A DNA stretch of 64,000 nucleotides from Dictyobacter aurantiacus (GTDB taxonomy: Bacteria; Chloroflexota; Ktedonobacteria; Ktedonobacterales; Ktedonobacteraceae), in the NCBI RefSeq assembly GCF_003967515.1, contig NZ_BIFQ01000002.1, positions 744,001 to 808,000 of the forward strand, read 5' to 3'. The translations under genes were made by a program, and so were the position numbers. Positions 24,411-33,917 of the stretch are shown here, piece after piece. Below the pieces are notes generated by a model that made no database searches, was not told the DNA's origin, and was given only the letters and a program-made list of their open reading frames with translations. Positions within the stretch are counted from its first letter, which is position 1; each line of letters opens with the position of its first letter.

Positions 24411-25337
24411 ATGCAGCAGGAACCAGTCTATAACCTTCCCTCCATAAATGATGAGGTTACGCATTTACAGCCGCAACAGGCCGGCACTTTTATGAGGAAG
24501 GTACCACCGCAGGTCTTTGCGCTGCTGGCGATGGTCTCGGTTCAATCCGGGGCGGCGGTGGGAAAAAGTTTATTTCAGAGCATTGGACCGCTGGGGACGA
24601 CCTTTTTGCGGCTGGGGTTCGCGGCCATGCTGCTGCTGCTCTTCTGGCGTCCCGATGTGCGCCACCTTACACGGCGGCAGATCGGGGTGGTGATTATCTT
24701 TGGGGCCGCCACCGCCCTCATGAATGGCGCCTTTTATGTCGCCATCAATCGCATCCCCCTGGGGATCGCGGTGACGCTAGAGTTCGTGGGACCACTGGGA
24801 GTGGCGCTCTTGCAGTCGCGGCGGCTGAAGGATCTGCTGTGGGCGGCGCTGGCCGCAGCGGGCATTGTCCTGCTGGCCCCACTGGGCGCGGCATCCAATG
24901 TCGATCTGCTCGGAGTCGTCTTCGCGCTCATCGCAGGCATCTTCTGGGGCGTCTATATTATCTTCAACGTACAGCTCGGACGTGCCTTCACCGGTGGGCG
25001 CGGGCTGGCGCTCTCGATGCTGGTCTCAGCCATCCTGATCGCGCCTATAGGTATTGTCTCAGGCGGCCCAATGGTCTTTGAGCCCCATATCTTATTGATC
25101 GGCCTGGCCGTCTCCGCGCTTTCAACCATTATCCCATTTACGCTGGAACTGGAAGCGTTGCGCCGCCTGCCATCCAGGGTCTTTGGCATCTTCATGAGCG
25201 TAGAGCCAGCCATGGCCGCCACGATCGGCTTCCTTTTTCTGCATGAGGTCATCACCGTGCGCGATCTGCTGGCCATGCTGCTGATCATCACGGCCTCCAT
25301 CGCAACCTCGCTGGAAGCCAGATCGGCACATCAGTAG
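24411..25337 (+). CDS. EamA/DMT-family exporter, RhtA-like
   Basis: A 308-residue membrane protein with ten predicted TM segments in two EamA repeats (about 25-150 and 160-300). The hallmark VTLEFVGPLGVALL in TM4 and the second-repeat VEPAMAATIGFLFLHE match the RhtA type, which exports threonine, homoserine and similar amino acids. The substrate cannot be fixed here. ATG 24411 follows GAGG at a good distance; the ORF's earlier ATG at 24330 has no ribosome site. It converges with the P450 gene, only 14 bases between stops, with no hairpin terminator. Confidence 0.85.
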   Translation: MQQEPVYNLPSINDEVTHLQPQQAGTFMRKVPPQVFALLAMVSVQSGAAVGKSLFQSIGPLGTTFLRLGFAAMLLLLFWRPDVRHLTRRQIGVVIIFGAATALMNGAFYVAINRIPLGIAVTLEFVGPLGVALLQSRRLKDLLWAALAAAGIVLLAPLGAASNVDLLGVVFALIAGIFWGVYIIFNVQLGRAFTGGRGLALSMLVSAILIAPIGIVSGGPMVFEPHILLIGLAVSALSTIIPFTLELEALRRLPSRVFGIFMSVEPAMAATIGFLFLHEVITVRDLLAMLLIITASIATSLEARSAHQ

Positions 25338-25351
25338 ATTGAGATCCAGGC

Positions 25352-26845
25352 TTAGAGGCGGAAGAAACTGAGCCAGTCCAGCAGGGCTGTGCGGCAGCCA
25401 CGGCGCTCATTGAGTGAGAGAATCGAGGGTGATACCACGACGCGCCGTTCTCCGCCGCGCCCCTCCTCTTTAGGGGACACGGGCATCAGGCGCGCTTTGA
25501 CATTATGCTTCGGTCGCAGCGTGATGACGGGATTGAAACCCGGCTGATAGCTGGCGGGGACCTCTGGCTGAAAGCGCTGCATGACGGTAGCCAGGATCAG
25601 ACGGGCCTCTAACTGCGCCAGCGGCATACCGATACAGGTGCGCGGACCACCTCCGAACGGAAAATAGGCCCCCGACGGCACCTGCTGTCCGTGCTCAGAA
25701 TCCCAGCGCTCAGGACGGAAGACCAGTGGATCGCCCCAGATCTCCGGCAGGCGATGCATGACCCACTGACTCAGCATGATGCGGGTCCCGGCCTGAAAGC
25801 GCACGCCGTCCAGTTCGAAATTGGTGGCGGCGAAGCGTCCCTGAATCCAGGCAGGCGGATAGAGGCGCATCGACTCGCTGAGCACCCAGTCGGTATAGGT
25901 GAGCTTAGGAAGATCTTCGAGCGTCGGCGCGCGGCCCGCCAGGACCCTGCGCAACTCATCCTGCAACTTTTCACGCACATGGGGATGTTGCGAGAGTAGA
26001 TAGAAGCTCCAGGCCAGAGCGATGGCCGTCGTTTCATGACCGGCGGCGATAAAGGTCAGGATGTGGTCGTGGATCTGCTTGTCGGTCAGAGGCTTGCCCG
26101 GCGTACTACCGTCCTGGGCATTGAGCAGCATGGATAGAACATCGTTGTGCTCGCTCGTATCACCACGCCGCTGCGCGATCAAGGTATAGATCGACATATT
26201 CATCTTACGCATGGCAGCGAGGCGCTTGCCATAGGCCGTCACAGGATTATCGACGCGCAGATTAAAGAGAGTATCCAGGATACCGGCCTGACTGCCGATC
26301 ATCTCATCAAAAGTTCTGCCGAGGGCGTCGAGCTGGGACGCGAAATCGATATCGAACAGGCACTTGCCGATGATGCGCAGCGTCAACTCCTGCATGTCGT
26401 GATTGAGATCAACGGTATCCCCGATATGCCACTGCGCCAGAGCCTCCTCAGTATATTGCATAATCACGGAGGCGTAGCCTTCAACCTGCTTCTTGTGGAA
26501 GGCGGGCTGCACAGCTCGGCGCTGCTGCCGATGCTTCTCACCATCGATGGTCAGCAGACCCTCGCTGGCGGTCGTCTCATCCGGCTGCGACACCTCACGC
26601 GAGGTAAAGTCGCGCGGGTGCTCAACCAAAACGTAGCGCACATACTCGGGCTTAAAAAGGAATACCAGCGGTATGCGGCCCAGGTATACGGTCGCCATAT
26701 CGCCATAGGTACGCTGCAACTGCTGCAGGTAGCCCAGCGGATCCTGTCGGAAGGCCAGCATATTGCCGATCATCGGCCACGGCCGTGGTCCCGGTGGCAG
26801 CGCTGGCATCGTCTTCGTTTCAGTATCGTTAGCAACTGTGGTCAT
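25352..26845 (-). CDS. Cytochrome P450
   Basis: A 497-residue P450 with every signature: the I-helix oxygen-activation motif AGHETT (268-273), the K-helix ESMR (324-327), a PERF-like FRPERW segment, and the haem loop FGGGPRTC with Cys404 as the iron ligand. The opening ALPPGPRPWPMIGN is the usual proline-rich hinge; no membrane anchor is present, so it is a soluble enzyme that needs separate redox partners, none of which are in the window. It hydroxylates or epoxidises an unknown substrate. GAGGG six bases before ATG 26845 supports the start. The final 25 residues beyond the fold are Arg-rich. Confidence 0.95.
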   Translation of the reverse strand: MTTVANDTETKTMPALPPGPRPWPMIGNMLAFRQDPLGYLQQLQRTYGDMATVYLGRIPLVFLFKPEYVRYVLVEHPRDFTSREVSQPDETTASEGLLTIDGEKHRQQRRAVQPAFHKKQVEGYASVIMQYTEEALAQWHIGDTVDLNHDMQELTLRIIGKCLFDIDFASQLDALGRTFDEMIGSQAGILDTLFNLRVDNPVTAYGKRLAAMRKMNMSIYTLIAQRRGDTSEHNDVLSMLLNAQDGSTPGKPLTDKQIHDHILTFIAAGHETTAIALAWSFYLLSQHPHVREKLQDELRRVLAGRAPTLEDLPKLTYTDWVLSESMRLYPPAWIQGRFAATNFELDGVRFQAGTRIMLSQWVMHRLPEIWGDPLVFRPERWDSEHGQQVPSGAYFPFGGGPRTCIGMPLAQLEARLILATVMQRFQPEVPASYQPGFNPVITLRPKHNVKARLMPVSPKEEGRGGERRVVVSPSILSLNERRGCRTALLDWLSFFRL

Positions 26846-27101
26846 TGCGTCCCTCACCATTCGAATGCTCAAGTGCGCACAACTTCACACACACGATCTG
26901 TTATTATCTATCATAGAACATCGCAAGTTACATAAACAACCGGGGATGCTTGGCCGCTAAAAAGTGCAGACCAATGGCCTAAAAAGCGGCCCGTTTTACG
27001 TCTATTTCATAGGTATGTATGTAGCGGTACATTCTGGCAGAATTTACACCTTACCCCCCTGTTCGGAGCAGCGCGAAAGCTATATTAAAGGGAACGCGGC
27101 C

Positions 27102-28061
27102 ATGACGGATCATATCATCTTTATCCACGGCGTTAACACTCGCGAGACCGGGGTTGCGCCAACCTATGCCGACGACTTGATTAAACAACTGTACCGCAAA
27201 AACGAAGCACTGGACAATCCCCTGGATCTGAATATGGTCCCGCTCTACTGGGGGGATGTGGGCAAAGCGGACGAGGCGGCGCTGCTGCAGAGCTACCAGC
27301 GGTCGCCCCTGTGGAAAAAGATGAATTTCACCGGCGTTCGTGGCAACCAGCTCCTACAGTTTACCGGTGACCTGGCCCTCTACATCAGCCGCTTTGACGG
27401 CATTAAAGTGATTGAACGCCTGCGCCTGCAAGCCATAGAAGGTCTACAGCAGCAGGGCGGGACCGGTCCGCGTCCGGGCGATCGTCTGCACCTGGTCACG
27501 CATAGTATGGGGACGATCATCCTGTTCGACGCTCTCTTCAGTGCCCGCTGGGATCCCGCCAAGACCTCCGACTACCAGGGGGTTGAGCAGATCCGCGAGG
27601 CCATCTTCGGCCTGGGCGCACAGCCAGGACAGGGATTGCCCCTCTGCAGCATCCATACCCTGGGCTCACCCCTTAGCATCTTCAGTCTGATCATGATCAA
27701 AAACGGCAACGGCATTATGGAGAGCATGCCGAATACCCATGACATCACCCCACGACTGCAGCAGATGCTGACCGCCTTGTACACGATCCTGGGGCGCAAG
27801 CTCCCATGGCGCAACTACATCCATCCCGATGATCCCCTGGCGTACCCCCTGGAAGACCTGCTCTATAGCATGATCGATCCCCAGCAACAGCTGCTGGAGA
27901 TCAATGACATGCTGACGCAGGAACCGGGTCTGTTAGATCCCCTGCTCAACACGCACCTTGCGGGGGAGGTCGCCGAGATCGCCCTCTTTGGCGGCAACGC
28001 ACACAATAGCTACTGGACAAATGAGCTGGTGGCCAGCGCCATCTTCGACACCCTGCATTAA
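27102..28061 (+). CDS. Alpha/beta-hydrolase-like protein of unknown substrate
   Basis: A 319-residue protein. The N-terminal strand HIIFIHGVNTR and the nucleophile elbow LVTHSMGTII (Ser about 132) match alpha/beta hydrolases of the lipase/PGAP1-like sort. The remaining part has several insertions and no clear Asp/His pair that I can place with certainty, although HxxP and DxxH-rich loops occur after residue 230. No signal peptide. ATG 27102 is chosen with AAAGGGA nine bases upstream rather than the first ATG at 26964. It is divergent from the P450 gene, 256 bases away. Confidence 0.65.
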   Translation: MTDHIIFIHGVNTRETGVAPTYADDLIKQLYRKNEALDNPLDLNMVPLYWGDVGKADEAALLQSYQRSPLWKKMNFTGVRGNQLLQFTGDLALYISRFDGIKVIERLRLQAIEGLQQQGGTGPRPGDRLHLVTHSMGTIILFDALFSARWDPAKTSDYQGVEQIREAIFGLGAQPGQGLPLCSIHTLGSPLSIFSLIMIKNGNGIMESMPNTHDITPRLQQMLTALYTILGRKLPWRNYIHPDDPLAYPLEDLLYSMIDPQQQLLEINDMLTQEPGLLDPLLNTHLAGEVAEIALFGGNAHNSYWTNELVASAIFDTLH

Positions 28062-28090
28062 ACCAGCCATTCCCCTCTGGAGGCGGCATG

Positions 28091-28204
28091 GTAGGTTCGG
28101 CCCTCGCGGCCGATTTCTCCTCGCCGCATGAGTTTTCCTGGTTCCCACGTTTGGTGTGCATGGTTGTGCGTGAAGAGGGAATCGGCCGCGAGGGCCGAAC
28201 CTAC
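28091..28204. repeat. Spaced inverted repeat with 24-bp arms
   Basis: Bases 28091-28114 (GTAGGTTCGGCCCTCGCGGC...) and 28181-28204 are exact inverted copies 66 bases apart. It lies between the converging hydrolase and carotenoid oxygenase genes and could act as their terminator. Confidence 0.8.
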
Positions 28205-28238
28205 GGGGATTATTTCTTTGGGGCTTTCATTTTCTCTC

Positions 28239-29693
28239 TCATTCCTTTACATTGAAAGGATTGGGATCAAGCCCGGCACCTATGTCAGGGAAGAACCAAC
28301 CGTGAAAGCCGAACGGCACATGATGCGGCACCTCGGCGCGCCCTGTCTCGGCGAAGGTGTGAGCATCCAGCACCAGCAGGAACGAGTTGCCCTTGTGAGC
28401 GTTTAAGACCACGGAGAGCACGACGCCGTCATCCTCAGCCCGCGCATCGGGTGACTCAACCAGGATCGGCTCGCCCGGATAACAATCCTGCTCGGACCAG
28501 ATCGTTGTGGTGCGCGTATTGACATCGGCCCTCACCAATTCATTAGAGACCGCCTCGGGACGCTGCTTGTCCACGCTTACCCCGTAGGCAACCCCATATG
28601 CACGCCCGTTGCTGCGGCGGTAATTGATGGTTGGCAGTTCGATCCCCTGCCGTGACAACACCTCGTAGGTGACAGCATCAGCAGCATGGCTGAGCGGGAG
28701 GCGGTAGCGCCTGAACTCACTTTTGCTTGTACTATCAACGCGCGCCCTGTTATGGCGCAGTTGCTCCAGGTAGAGGTTAGTGACGATTGAGGCATCGGGA
28801 TACGCCGACAGATCAACGAAGACATCGCCATCTCGCTCAAAAGCGTTGATGTGGTGGAAGGAGAAGAAGGCGTCGGTACTGAACCTGGCCACAATCGAGC
28901 CATCGCCCTTATCCATCACGATCAACTGCGTGCCCTGCTCGGGATACCACTTAAAATTCTCAATAAAGGGTCTGTTGCGCATCAACAGCTCCATAGGGTT
29001 GACGCGATACGGGTACTCGGCGATGATCACATACTGTTCGCTGATGCTAAAGCTATGGATATAGGAAGGCATCGTGACGGGATAGGACCCTATCAGCGTA
29101 TGTTCCGGCCGGTCCTCTTTGATGGCAAAGACCTTGAACTGGCTCTCCATACCGAACTCGGTCAGATAGCTGATCGTCCTGTGATTGTTCGCATCATGGT
29201 GCGGATGGGCTGAGCCATGATGACCGGTTAAGCGGTCATCAAACTCCAATACGCCCAGTGTTTCCAACGTACGCGGATCGAATACTACCGGCAGCGGTGC
29301 CTCGGTCATCGCCACATACGCGCCCGCCACATGATTAATGCTGACGTTGGCGTTGACCACCTCCGTCATCGACGGCTTAAAGACCGCCTTGCAGGGATCG
29401 GTGCCGAAGGACGCGCCAACGATATGCCCCTGCTCCATCGACTGCCGGTAGCTATCGCTCTGCAAAAACTTGTTGGCATACGAGACCCGGCCCCGCTCAA
29501 AGCTAAAGCGATGCAGCATAGCAAAGCCATCAAACCAGTGCTGAAATGACTCTGTGCCCACCTCGAACTTCGCGGGTCCATTGCGCACGAGAGAACCGCT
29601 GAGCCAGGCAGGAATGGTGCCCCGGACTGGAAGCTGGTCCAGGGTAACCTCTTCATTTAAAGAAACATAACCGATTGTTGCGCCGTGTTCCAT
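28239..29693 (-). CDS. Carotenoid cleavage oxygenase family protein
   Basis: A 484-residue seven-bladed propeller enzyme. The four iron-binding histidines are in the expected places: AHPHHD (H163), SYIHSFS (H213), FFSFHHINAFE (H280 or H281) and FGFHGWFF (H464). The N-terminal block SGSLVRNGPAKFEVG and YANKFLQSDSY are also typical. Family members cleave a double bond of carotenoids, apocarotenoids or stilbene-type phenolics with O2 and Fe(II). The substrate is undetermined and no carotenoid biosynthesis gene is nearby. AGGAGG seven to eight bases before the ATG fixes the start. Confidence 0.93.
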   Translation of the reverse strand: MEHGATIGYVSLNEEVTLDQLPVRGTIPAWLSGSLVRNGPAKFEVGTESFQHWFDGFAMLHRFSFERGRVSYANKFLQSDSYRQSMEQGHIVGASFGTDPCKAVFKPSMTEVVNANVSINHVAGAYVAMTEAPLPVVFDPRTLETLGVLEFDDRLTGHHGSAHPHHDANNHRTISYLTEFGMESQFKVFAIKEDRPEHTLIGSYPVTMPSYIHSFSISEQYVIIAEYPYRVNPMELLMRNRPFIENFKWYPEQGTQLIVMDKGDGSIVARFSTDAFFSFHHINAFERDGDVFVDLSAYPDASIVTNLYLEQLRHNRARVDSTSKSEFRRYRLPLSHAADAVTYEVLSRQGIELPTINYRRSNGRAYGVAYGVSVDKQRPEAVSNELVRADVNTRTTTIWSEQDCYPGEPILVESPDARAEDDGVVLSVVLNAHKGNSFLLVLDAHTFAETGRAEVPHHVPFGFHGWFFPDIGAGLDPNPFNVKE

Positions 29694-29771
29694 ATCGCCT
29701 TCCTCCTAATCATCAGGGTCACCACTCAGTAATATATATATCAATATACATCTCCGGGCGTTCATTGTCTG

Positions 29772-30443
29772 CTATGATTGCTGAGGCACCAGTTCACCGC
29801 CGCGTCTCACCCGGCGAATATACGCAAAGGTCCAGGCAAATGTCGAGGTCATCGTAAGCACAAAGATGGTGGTACCCAGGCCATAGGCGACAAACAGCGG
29901 CAACGTCAAGGCGATAATGACACGCACAATAAACTCGCCCAGCAGCGCGCATCCCCAGACCGTCGTAATCAGGCGATGTACCGCGCGCACGCGTGGCTGC
30001 TGCCAGCCAGCATTATAGGTGCTTATCCTGACCGGATCGTTACCCACCATCATCTGCCTGCCCACGTAGAACATCAGCGGCCTGGGCATCAAGAGGAGAG
30101 AAACGAAGCAGAAGAGGCCGAGCGCGCCCGTATAAAACGACTCGCGAATAATCAGGATCCGCGCGTCCCCGCCCAGAAAGATCGCGATGATATTGGTCAA
30201 CACACCCAGCAAGAAGAGAACGGCGACAAGATCGAGGCGACGGTTGTGCACCAGTTCCACAATGCCAGTCACGATCGGCACCAGTGAAGCGATGATCAGC
30301 GCCATGAGTTCAGAAAGTCCGGTATACTTCGTCAGCAGGTACAGGATCAGCAGTGGCACCCCTACGTTCATCACGAGACTGATAAGAAGACTTTTGATGA
30401 CGGGGTTCTTATTTTCTGCCTGATTGAACATATTGGACATCAT
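29772..30443 (-). CDS. VC0807-like multi-pass membrane protein
   Basis: A 223-residue protein with about six hydrophobic segments. The block RESFYTGALGLFCFVSLLL resembles the VC0807 family of uncharacterised membrane proteins, which often sits next to a PadR-type regulator. AAAGGA precedes two adjacent ATG codons (30443 and 30440); either may be used, the second having the better spacing. It begins 51 bases after the PadR gene in the same direction, so the regulator probably controls this gene together with its own. Biochemical function unknown. Confidence 0.75.
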   Translation of the reverse strand: MMSNMFNQAENKNPVIKSLLISLVMNVGVPLLILYLLTKYTGLSELMALIIASLVPIVTGIVELVHNRRLDLVAVLFLLGVLTNIIAIFLGGDARILIIRESFYTGALGLFCFVSLLLMPRPLMFYVGRQMMVGNDPVRISTYNAGWQQPRVRAVHRLITTVWGCALLGEFIVRVIIALTLPLFVAYGLGTTIFVLTMTSTFAWTFAYIRRVRRGGELVPQQS

Positions 30444-30494
30444 GGAATCCTTTCTTATATGTTCCCCTATGTCATTTTTGCATACTAAGCATGA

Positions 30495-31061
30495 TTATTT
30501 TTTAGCCTCTTCAGCGGCAATGTGTTCCAGGGCTGCCAGTGTTTCATCGCACCAGGCCAGCTGGGCGCGCATTATATGCTTTCCATAGCTAAGCGTCATA
30601 AGCCAGTAGGGAAGATTGGCATGTTGTGGCTGCATAGTCTTTAACTCTGCCTCAATCTGCCCGTATGTTTGCAAGGCCTGGGCCTGCACCGCGCGATGCC
30701 GCCGCACATGTTCAATGCTGAGCGAGGCAGGAGCGATACCCGCGAAGAACAGCTTGAGCAGCAGTTCGTGGCGCTCCACCTGGTACTCAAAAGGCCGCTC
30801 CAGCCAGCGCTGCAGCTCCTCCCATCCCCGCTCGGTCAGACTATAGACAAGGCTATCCGGGCGACCTTCCTGCTTATCCATGGTACTCGTCGTCAAACCC
30901 TCCGCCTCAAGCTGCTTGAGCGTGGGATAGATCTGTGGATAGCTCTCATGCCAGAAGTGGCCGAGGCTCCTGGAAATAGTCTTCTTGATCGTGTATCCGG
31001 ACATCGGTGAGAGACTGAGCATACCCAGCAGAGCATATTTGCTCTTGTTCGCCTTACTCAT
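30495..31061 (-). CDS. PadR-family transcriptional regulator
   Basis: A 188-residue regulator. The winged helix domain reads YALLGMLSLSPMSGYTIKK (about 9-27), then WHESYPQIYPTLKQLEAEGL and a wing with EGRPDSLVYSLTERG. The C-terminal helical part (about 95-185) gives the dimer, as in PadR subfamily 2. AAGGAG before ATG 31061 fixes the start. PadR proteins usually repress a neighbouring transporter or membrane gene and themselves; here the next gene is the VC0807-like protein. The TA-rich repeated site directly upstream is a likely operator. Confidence 0.92.
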   Translation of the reverse strand: MSKANKSKYALLGMLSLSPMSGYTIKKTISRSLGHFWHESYPQIYPTLKQLEAEGLTTSTMDKQEGRPDSLVYSLTERGWEELQRWLERPFEYQVERHELLLKLFFAGIAPASLSIEHVRRHRAVQAQALQTYGQIEAELKTMQPQHANLPYWLMTLSYGKHIMRAQLAWCDETLAALEHIAAEEAKK

Positions 31062-31072
31062 TTACGCGCTCC

Positions 31073-31112
31073 TTATATATGCCATATATATATATGCCAT
31101 ATATATAATAAG
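31073..31112 (-). promoter_or_regulatory. Probable PadR operator: two TATATATGGCATATAT-like repeats
   Basis: The motif ATATATGGCATATAT occurs twice with a 15-base period just upstream of the padR ribosome site. Each half is nearly palindromic. Position and symmetry fit autoregulation. Confidence 0.55.
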
Positions 31113-31137
31113 CTAAACGAGTCAGAATTACAAGGGG

Positions 31138-31207
31138 TAAGCGCACGAAAAATAAAGAGCTAGCCAGGCCCCGGGGCCTGGCTAGCTCTTTATTTTTCGT
31201 GCGCTTA
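31138..31207. repeat. Perfect 70-bp palindrome (35-bp arms), likely terminator of otsA
   Basis: 31138-31172 pairs with 31173-31207 without loop, centre GGCCCC/GGGGCC. It starts eight bases beyond the otsA stop. Confidence 0.88.
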
Positions 31208-31214
31208 AAACTGC

Positions 31215-32738
31215 TTAGTCACGGGTCTTGAGCAGTTCATTGATATCGTTGATCTGCTGGGTCATCCAGGTACGCAGATCATTAGTCTCTACCTCATGGC
31301 GAGCGCGCTCGGAGAGTTCATGCCGCTCCTCTTTAGGGAGAGTCAGCGCTTTATAGAGCGCCTCGGCGGTCTCGTTGCGTCCCGCCGGCGAGATAGGGAT
31401 CGAGGCGTTTTCTAACTGCTGGAAAGCACCGCTACTGCGGGACAACACCAGCACGCCATCATTGCGATTGACGGCCGCGCCCTCTTTCGCCACCAGGTTC
31501 ATCCCATCGATCAGCGAGTTCACGAGCAAGACATCATAGAATTGTAGCGCGGCCAGCGCGGTGGTGCGATCGTTCTGCACAAAGGTATGAATAGGCTCCC
31601 AATCCTCATTGCCGTATTTCTGATTGATCTGCTCGATCACTTTCATGGTCTCTTCATAGTATTCTCGATAGAGAGGAAGAGATTGGCGGGAAGGGATCAG
31701 GAAGGCCAGGAAGGCGGTTTGCCCGTGTAGCTCTGGATGCTGCTCTAGCAAGGTTTCGTATGCCAGGAAGCCCTGCACAATGTTCTTGGTCGGCTCGATG
31801 CGATCGACGCGCATCAGGTTATATTTATTCAGCAGCGGCTTGATCTTCTCGGCGGCCCGTTTGCCCGCGTTGCTCTTCACCAGGCGGAGCTCATCGGAGA
31901 CCGAGATAGAGATTGGATAATCGCGCACATAAGTCTGATGGCCGTTGAGAGTCACATGGCGCTCATCAAAACTGACCTCGGCATCCTCAACGAAGGCACG
32001 CACACCATCCAGGAAGTTATGCGCATCTCCTCGCGTCTGAAAACCCAGGATATCGTTGCCCAGCAGGCCACGGAAAATATCGCTGGTGATCTCAGTCGGC
32101 AACGAAGAGGCCCAGTAGCGATGCTCGGGCCAGGGAATATGAATAAATTGCTGCATCGCCACCGAAGGGTGCTGCTCGCGAATCATGCCCGAGACCAGGT
32201 ACAGATGGTAATCATGCAGCATTACCAGCGCTTTGGAATCCTGGCTGGCGATCTCCGCGTTCACGGCATCCGCGATGGCCTTATTTACCTTATAGTAACC
32301 ATTATTCCAGATATCTTGCAACTGCTTAAACGGAATGATATCCGTCGCCTGTTCCAGCAAGTAATGCTGCGTAAACCAGAGCACACGATTGCTGACCATA
32401 TCATAGTGCTTGCGATACATAGTCTTTGGGACCGTCACATAGCGCAGGCGCACATCGATATCCTTGATCGGTGATGGCATGATGCCATCTTGCGCCGACT
32501 TGAGAGCCTCACGATCAGCATCGCTCATCGCCAGAGCAACCCACGTAGAGTTGACCTTACTGACAGTACTCGTCAGCGCTGTAACCACACCACCCGATCC
32601 ATGGCGCGACTTGATCTGACCTTCCTTCGTCTTGAAATACTCCACGGGACCACGATTAGTGGCAATAATAAGACGGTCAGCATCTATAGATAATTGACCT
32701 TTGTCAGTCTGAGGTTTCTTTCTGGTTGCTGTAGACAT
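31215..32738 (-). CDS. otsA: Trehalose-6-phosphate synthase (GT20)
   Basis: A 507-residue glycosyltransferase. It has NRGPVEY near the start (family NRLP/NRGP), the acceptor-side WFTQHYLL, the HDYHLYLV strand, IHIPWPEH, and the donor-site DRIEPTKNI with a late DGMNLVAKE, as expected of OtsA. It joins glucose from UDP- or ADP-glucose to glucose-6-phosphate to give trehalose-6-phosphate, used in osmotic and drying stress. The substrate loop RHGSGGVVTAL is intact. AAGGAG lies 10 bases before ATG 32738 and seven before an in-frame TTG at 32741. No otsB phosphatase gene or fused HAD domain is present, so that step must be elsewhere. Confidence 0.93.
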   Translation of the reverse strand: MSTATRKKPQTDKGQLSIDADRLIIATNRGPVEYFKTKEGQIKSRHGSGGVVTALTSTVSKVNSTWVALAMSDADREALKSAQDGIMPSPIKDIDVRLRYVTVPKTMYRKHYDMVSNRVLWFTQHYLLEQATDIIPFKQLQDIWNNGYYKVNKAIADAVNAEIASQDSKALVMLHDYHLYLVSGMIREQHPSVAMQQFIHIPWPEHRYWASSLPTEITSDIFRGLLGNDILGFQTRGDAHNFLDGVRAFVEDAEVSFDERHVTLNGHQTYVRDYPISISVSDELRLVKSNAGKRAAEKIKPLLNKYNLMRVDRIEPTKNIVQGFLAYETLLEQHPELHGQTAFLAFLIPSRQSLPLYREYYEETMKVIEQINQKYGNEDWEPIHTFVQNDRTTALAALQFYDVLLVNSLIDGMNLVAKEGAAVNRNDGVLVLSRSSGAFQQLENASIPISPAGRNETAEALYKALTLPKEERHELSERARHEVETNDLRTWMTQQINDINELLKTRD

Positions 32739-33110
32739 CAATCCCCCACTCCTTCAGTACGACTAAATCTGCCTCTTATTTTTACACGAACTATACGATC
32801 AAAACATGACAGAAAGCCGCCTGAACAACTATACAAGAAATACTTCCAGGAGCGTTGTCAACCATAAGCACATTGCTGACAACTAAAATTCATTATATCT
32901 CCTATTATAGTTTACATCATAAATATGTGATCTGGTTGAATCCCTATACTTCCGTATGGATCACGCCGTTATAAAGTGGGTGGGGCAACACAACGGATGG
33001 ATGTATCCACCCGTTGTGTTGCCCCACCCACTTTATAAGCAGATAATTACCAGGGGCCGCAGATACGCATTCTACGGCTTTCAAGCAGTGCATCTATAAG
33101 GGGAAACTAT
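32739..33110. other. Intergenic region upstream of otsA
   Basis: AT-rich near 32880-32935, where a promoter for otsA is likely, followed by a long hairpin at 32969-33038. No gene is seen. Confidence 0.5.
32969..33038. repeat. Long hairpin, 34-bp arms with one mismatch
   Basis: Arms 32969-33002 and 33005-33038; the only mispair is A32997 against C33010. It probably ends the transcript of the membrane protein gene to its right. Confidence 0.85.
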
Positions 33111-33617
33111 TCAATATTCTTCGGCGCTATATGGGGTATCCTCAGCGAAATAGACGCGTCGCCGGCGCGGCTCCTGAGGCACGGGCTGCGGTATATCAGC
33201 GACTCTGGCACGCCCCAATTCGCGATAGAATTTTTGCACCTTAAGCGCAAAAATCGTCACGCAGCAGAGCAGTATGCAGCCTCCACCGGCCTCCCAGTAG
33301 TTGCTGATCGCATCCAGAACCTTTACCGTTGGATCCTGGGAAGGACCCTGCGCGTAGGCGCTCCCACTCCCTAAAAAAGGGAAGAGGACAATCAAAAGGC
33401 CAATCAAAGGGACGAGGCAGAGAATCATCTGGCCTTTCAAGCGCCAGGAGACGCTGCTCTTCCAGCTCTTTACAAAAAAGATGACGATAAATAAGACCGA
33501 TTCGACAGCCACGATGTAGCGCGTGATGTAGAGCAGATGAGTATTCAAGAGCGTATACATGACGAACATCGCACCCAACAAAATAAACAGGATTAAAAAA
33601 TGATCCCTCTTAAACAT
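33111..33617 (-). CDS. Hypothetical membrane protein, four TM segments
   Basis: A 168-residue protein with hydrophobic segments at about 7-27, 30-50, 61-83 and 110-128, and a charged cytoplasmic tail (EPRRRRVYFAEDTP). I do not recognise the family. The segment QGPSQDPTVKVLDAISNYWE between TM3 and TM4 would face outward. GGAAGG eight bases before the ATG supports the start. It is isolated between two hairpin-rich gaps. Confidence 0.65.
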   Translation of the reverse strand: MFKRDHFLILFILLGAMFVMYTLLNTHLLYITRYIVAVESVLFIVIFFVKSWKSSVSWRLKGQMILCLVPLIGLLIVLFPFLGSGSAYAQGPSQDPTVKVLDAISNYWEAGGGCILLCCVTIFALKVQKFYRELGRARVADIPQPVPQEPRRRRVYFAEDTPYSAEEY

Positions 33618-33728
33618 CCTACAGACCTTCCGCTATGTGTTTTGTTACACATGACTTTCGAGTATTATACATCCTTCATGCCTGTTTTGTCTCGTCCATC
33701 GCTTCTCACTACAAAATTTTTCGTCATG

Positions 33729-33880
33729 AGTTTTCGCACCTACGGTGCTCAGAGTATGCCTGACTCTCATCACCCTGGGGGCACGTGGGCGCCCCTGCAC
33801 GGGCGGCCGCTGCGCGGCCGCGCTGGTTTTATATGTTGGTGCATCGGGCGCGCGGATGCGCGCCCGATGCACCAACATAT
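33729..33880. repeat. Hairpin cassette with 23-bp-arm hairpin
   Basis: Order: CGCACCTACGGTGCTCA module (about 33737-33753), NotI-rich module GGGCGGCCGCTGCGCGGCCG (33801-33820), then a perfect hairpin with arms 33831-33853 and 33858-33880, loop GGAT. Confidence 0.8.
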
Positions 33881-33917
33881 GGAAAGATGGTGATCTCGCA
33901 AAAATCAAAAGCTCATG

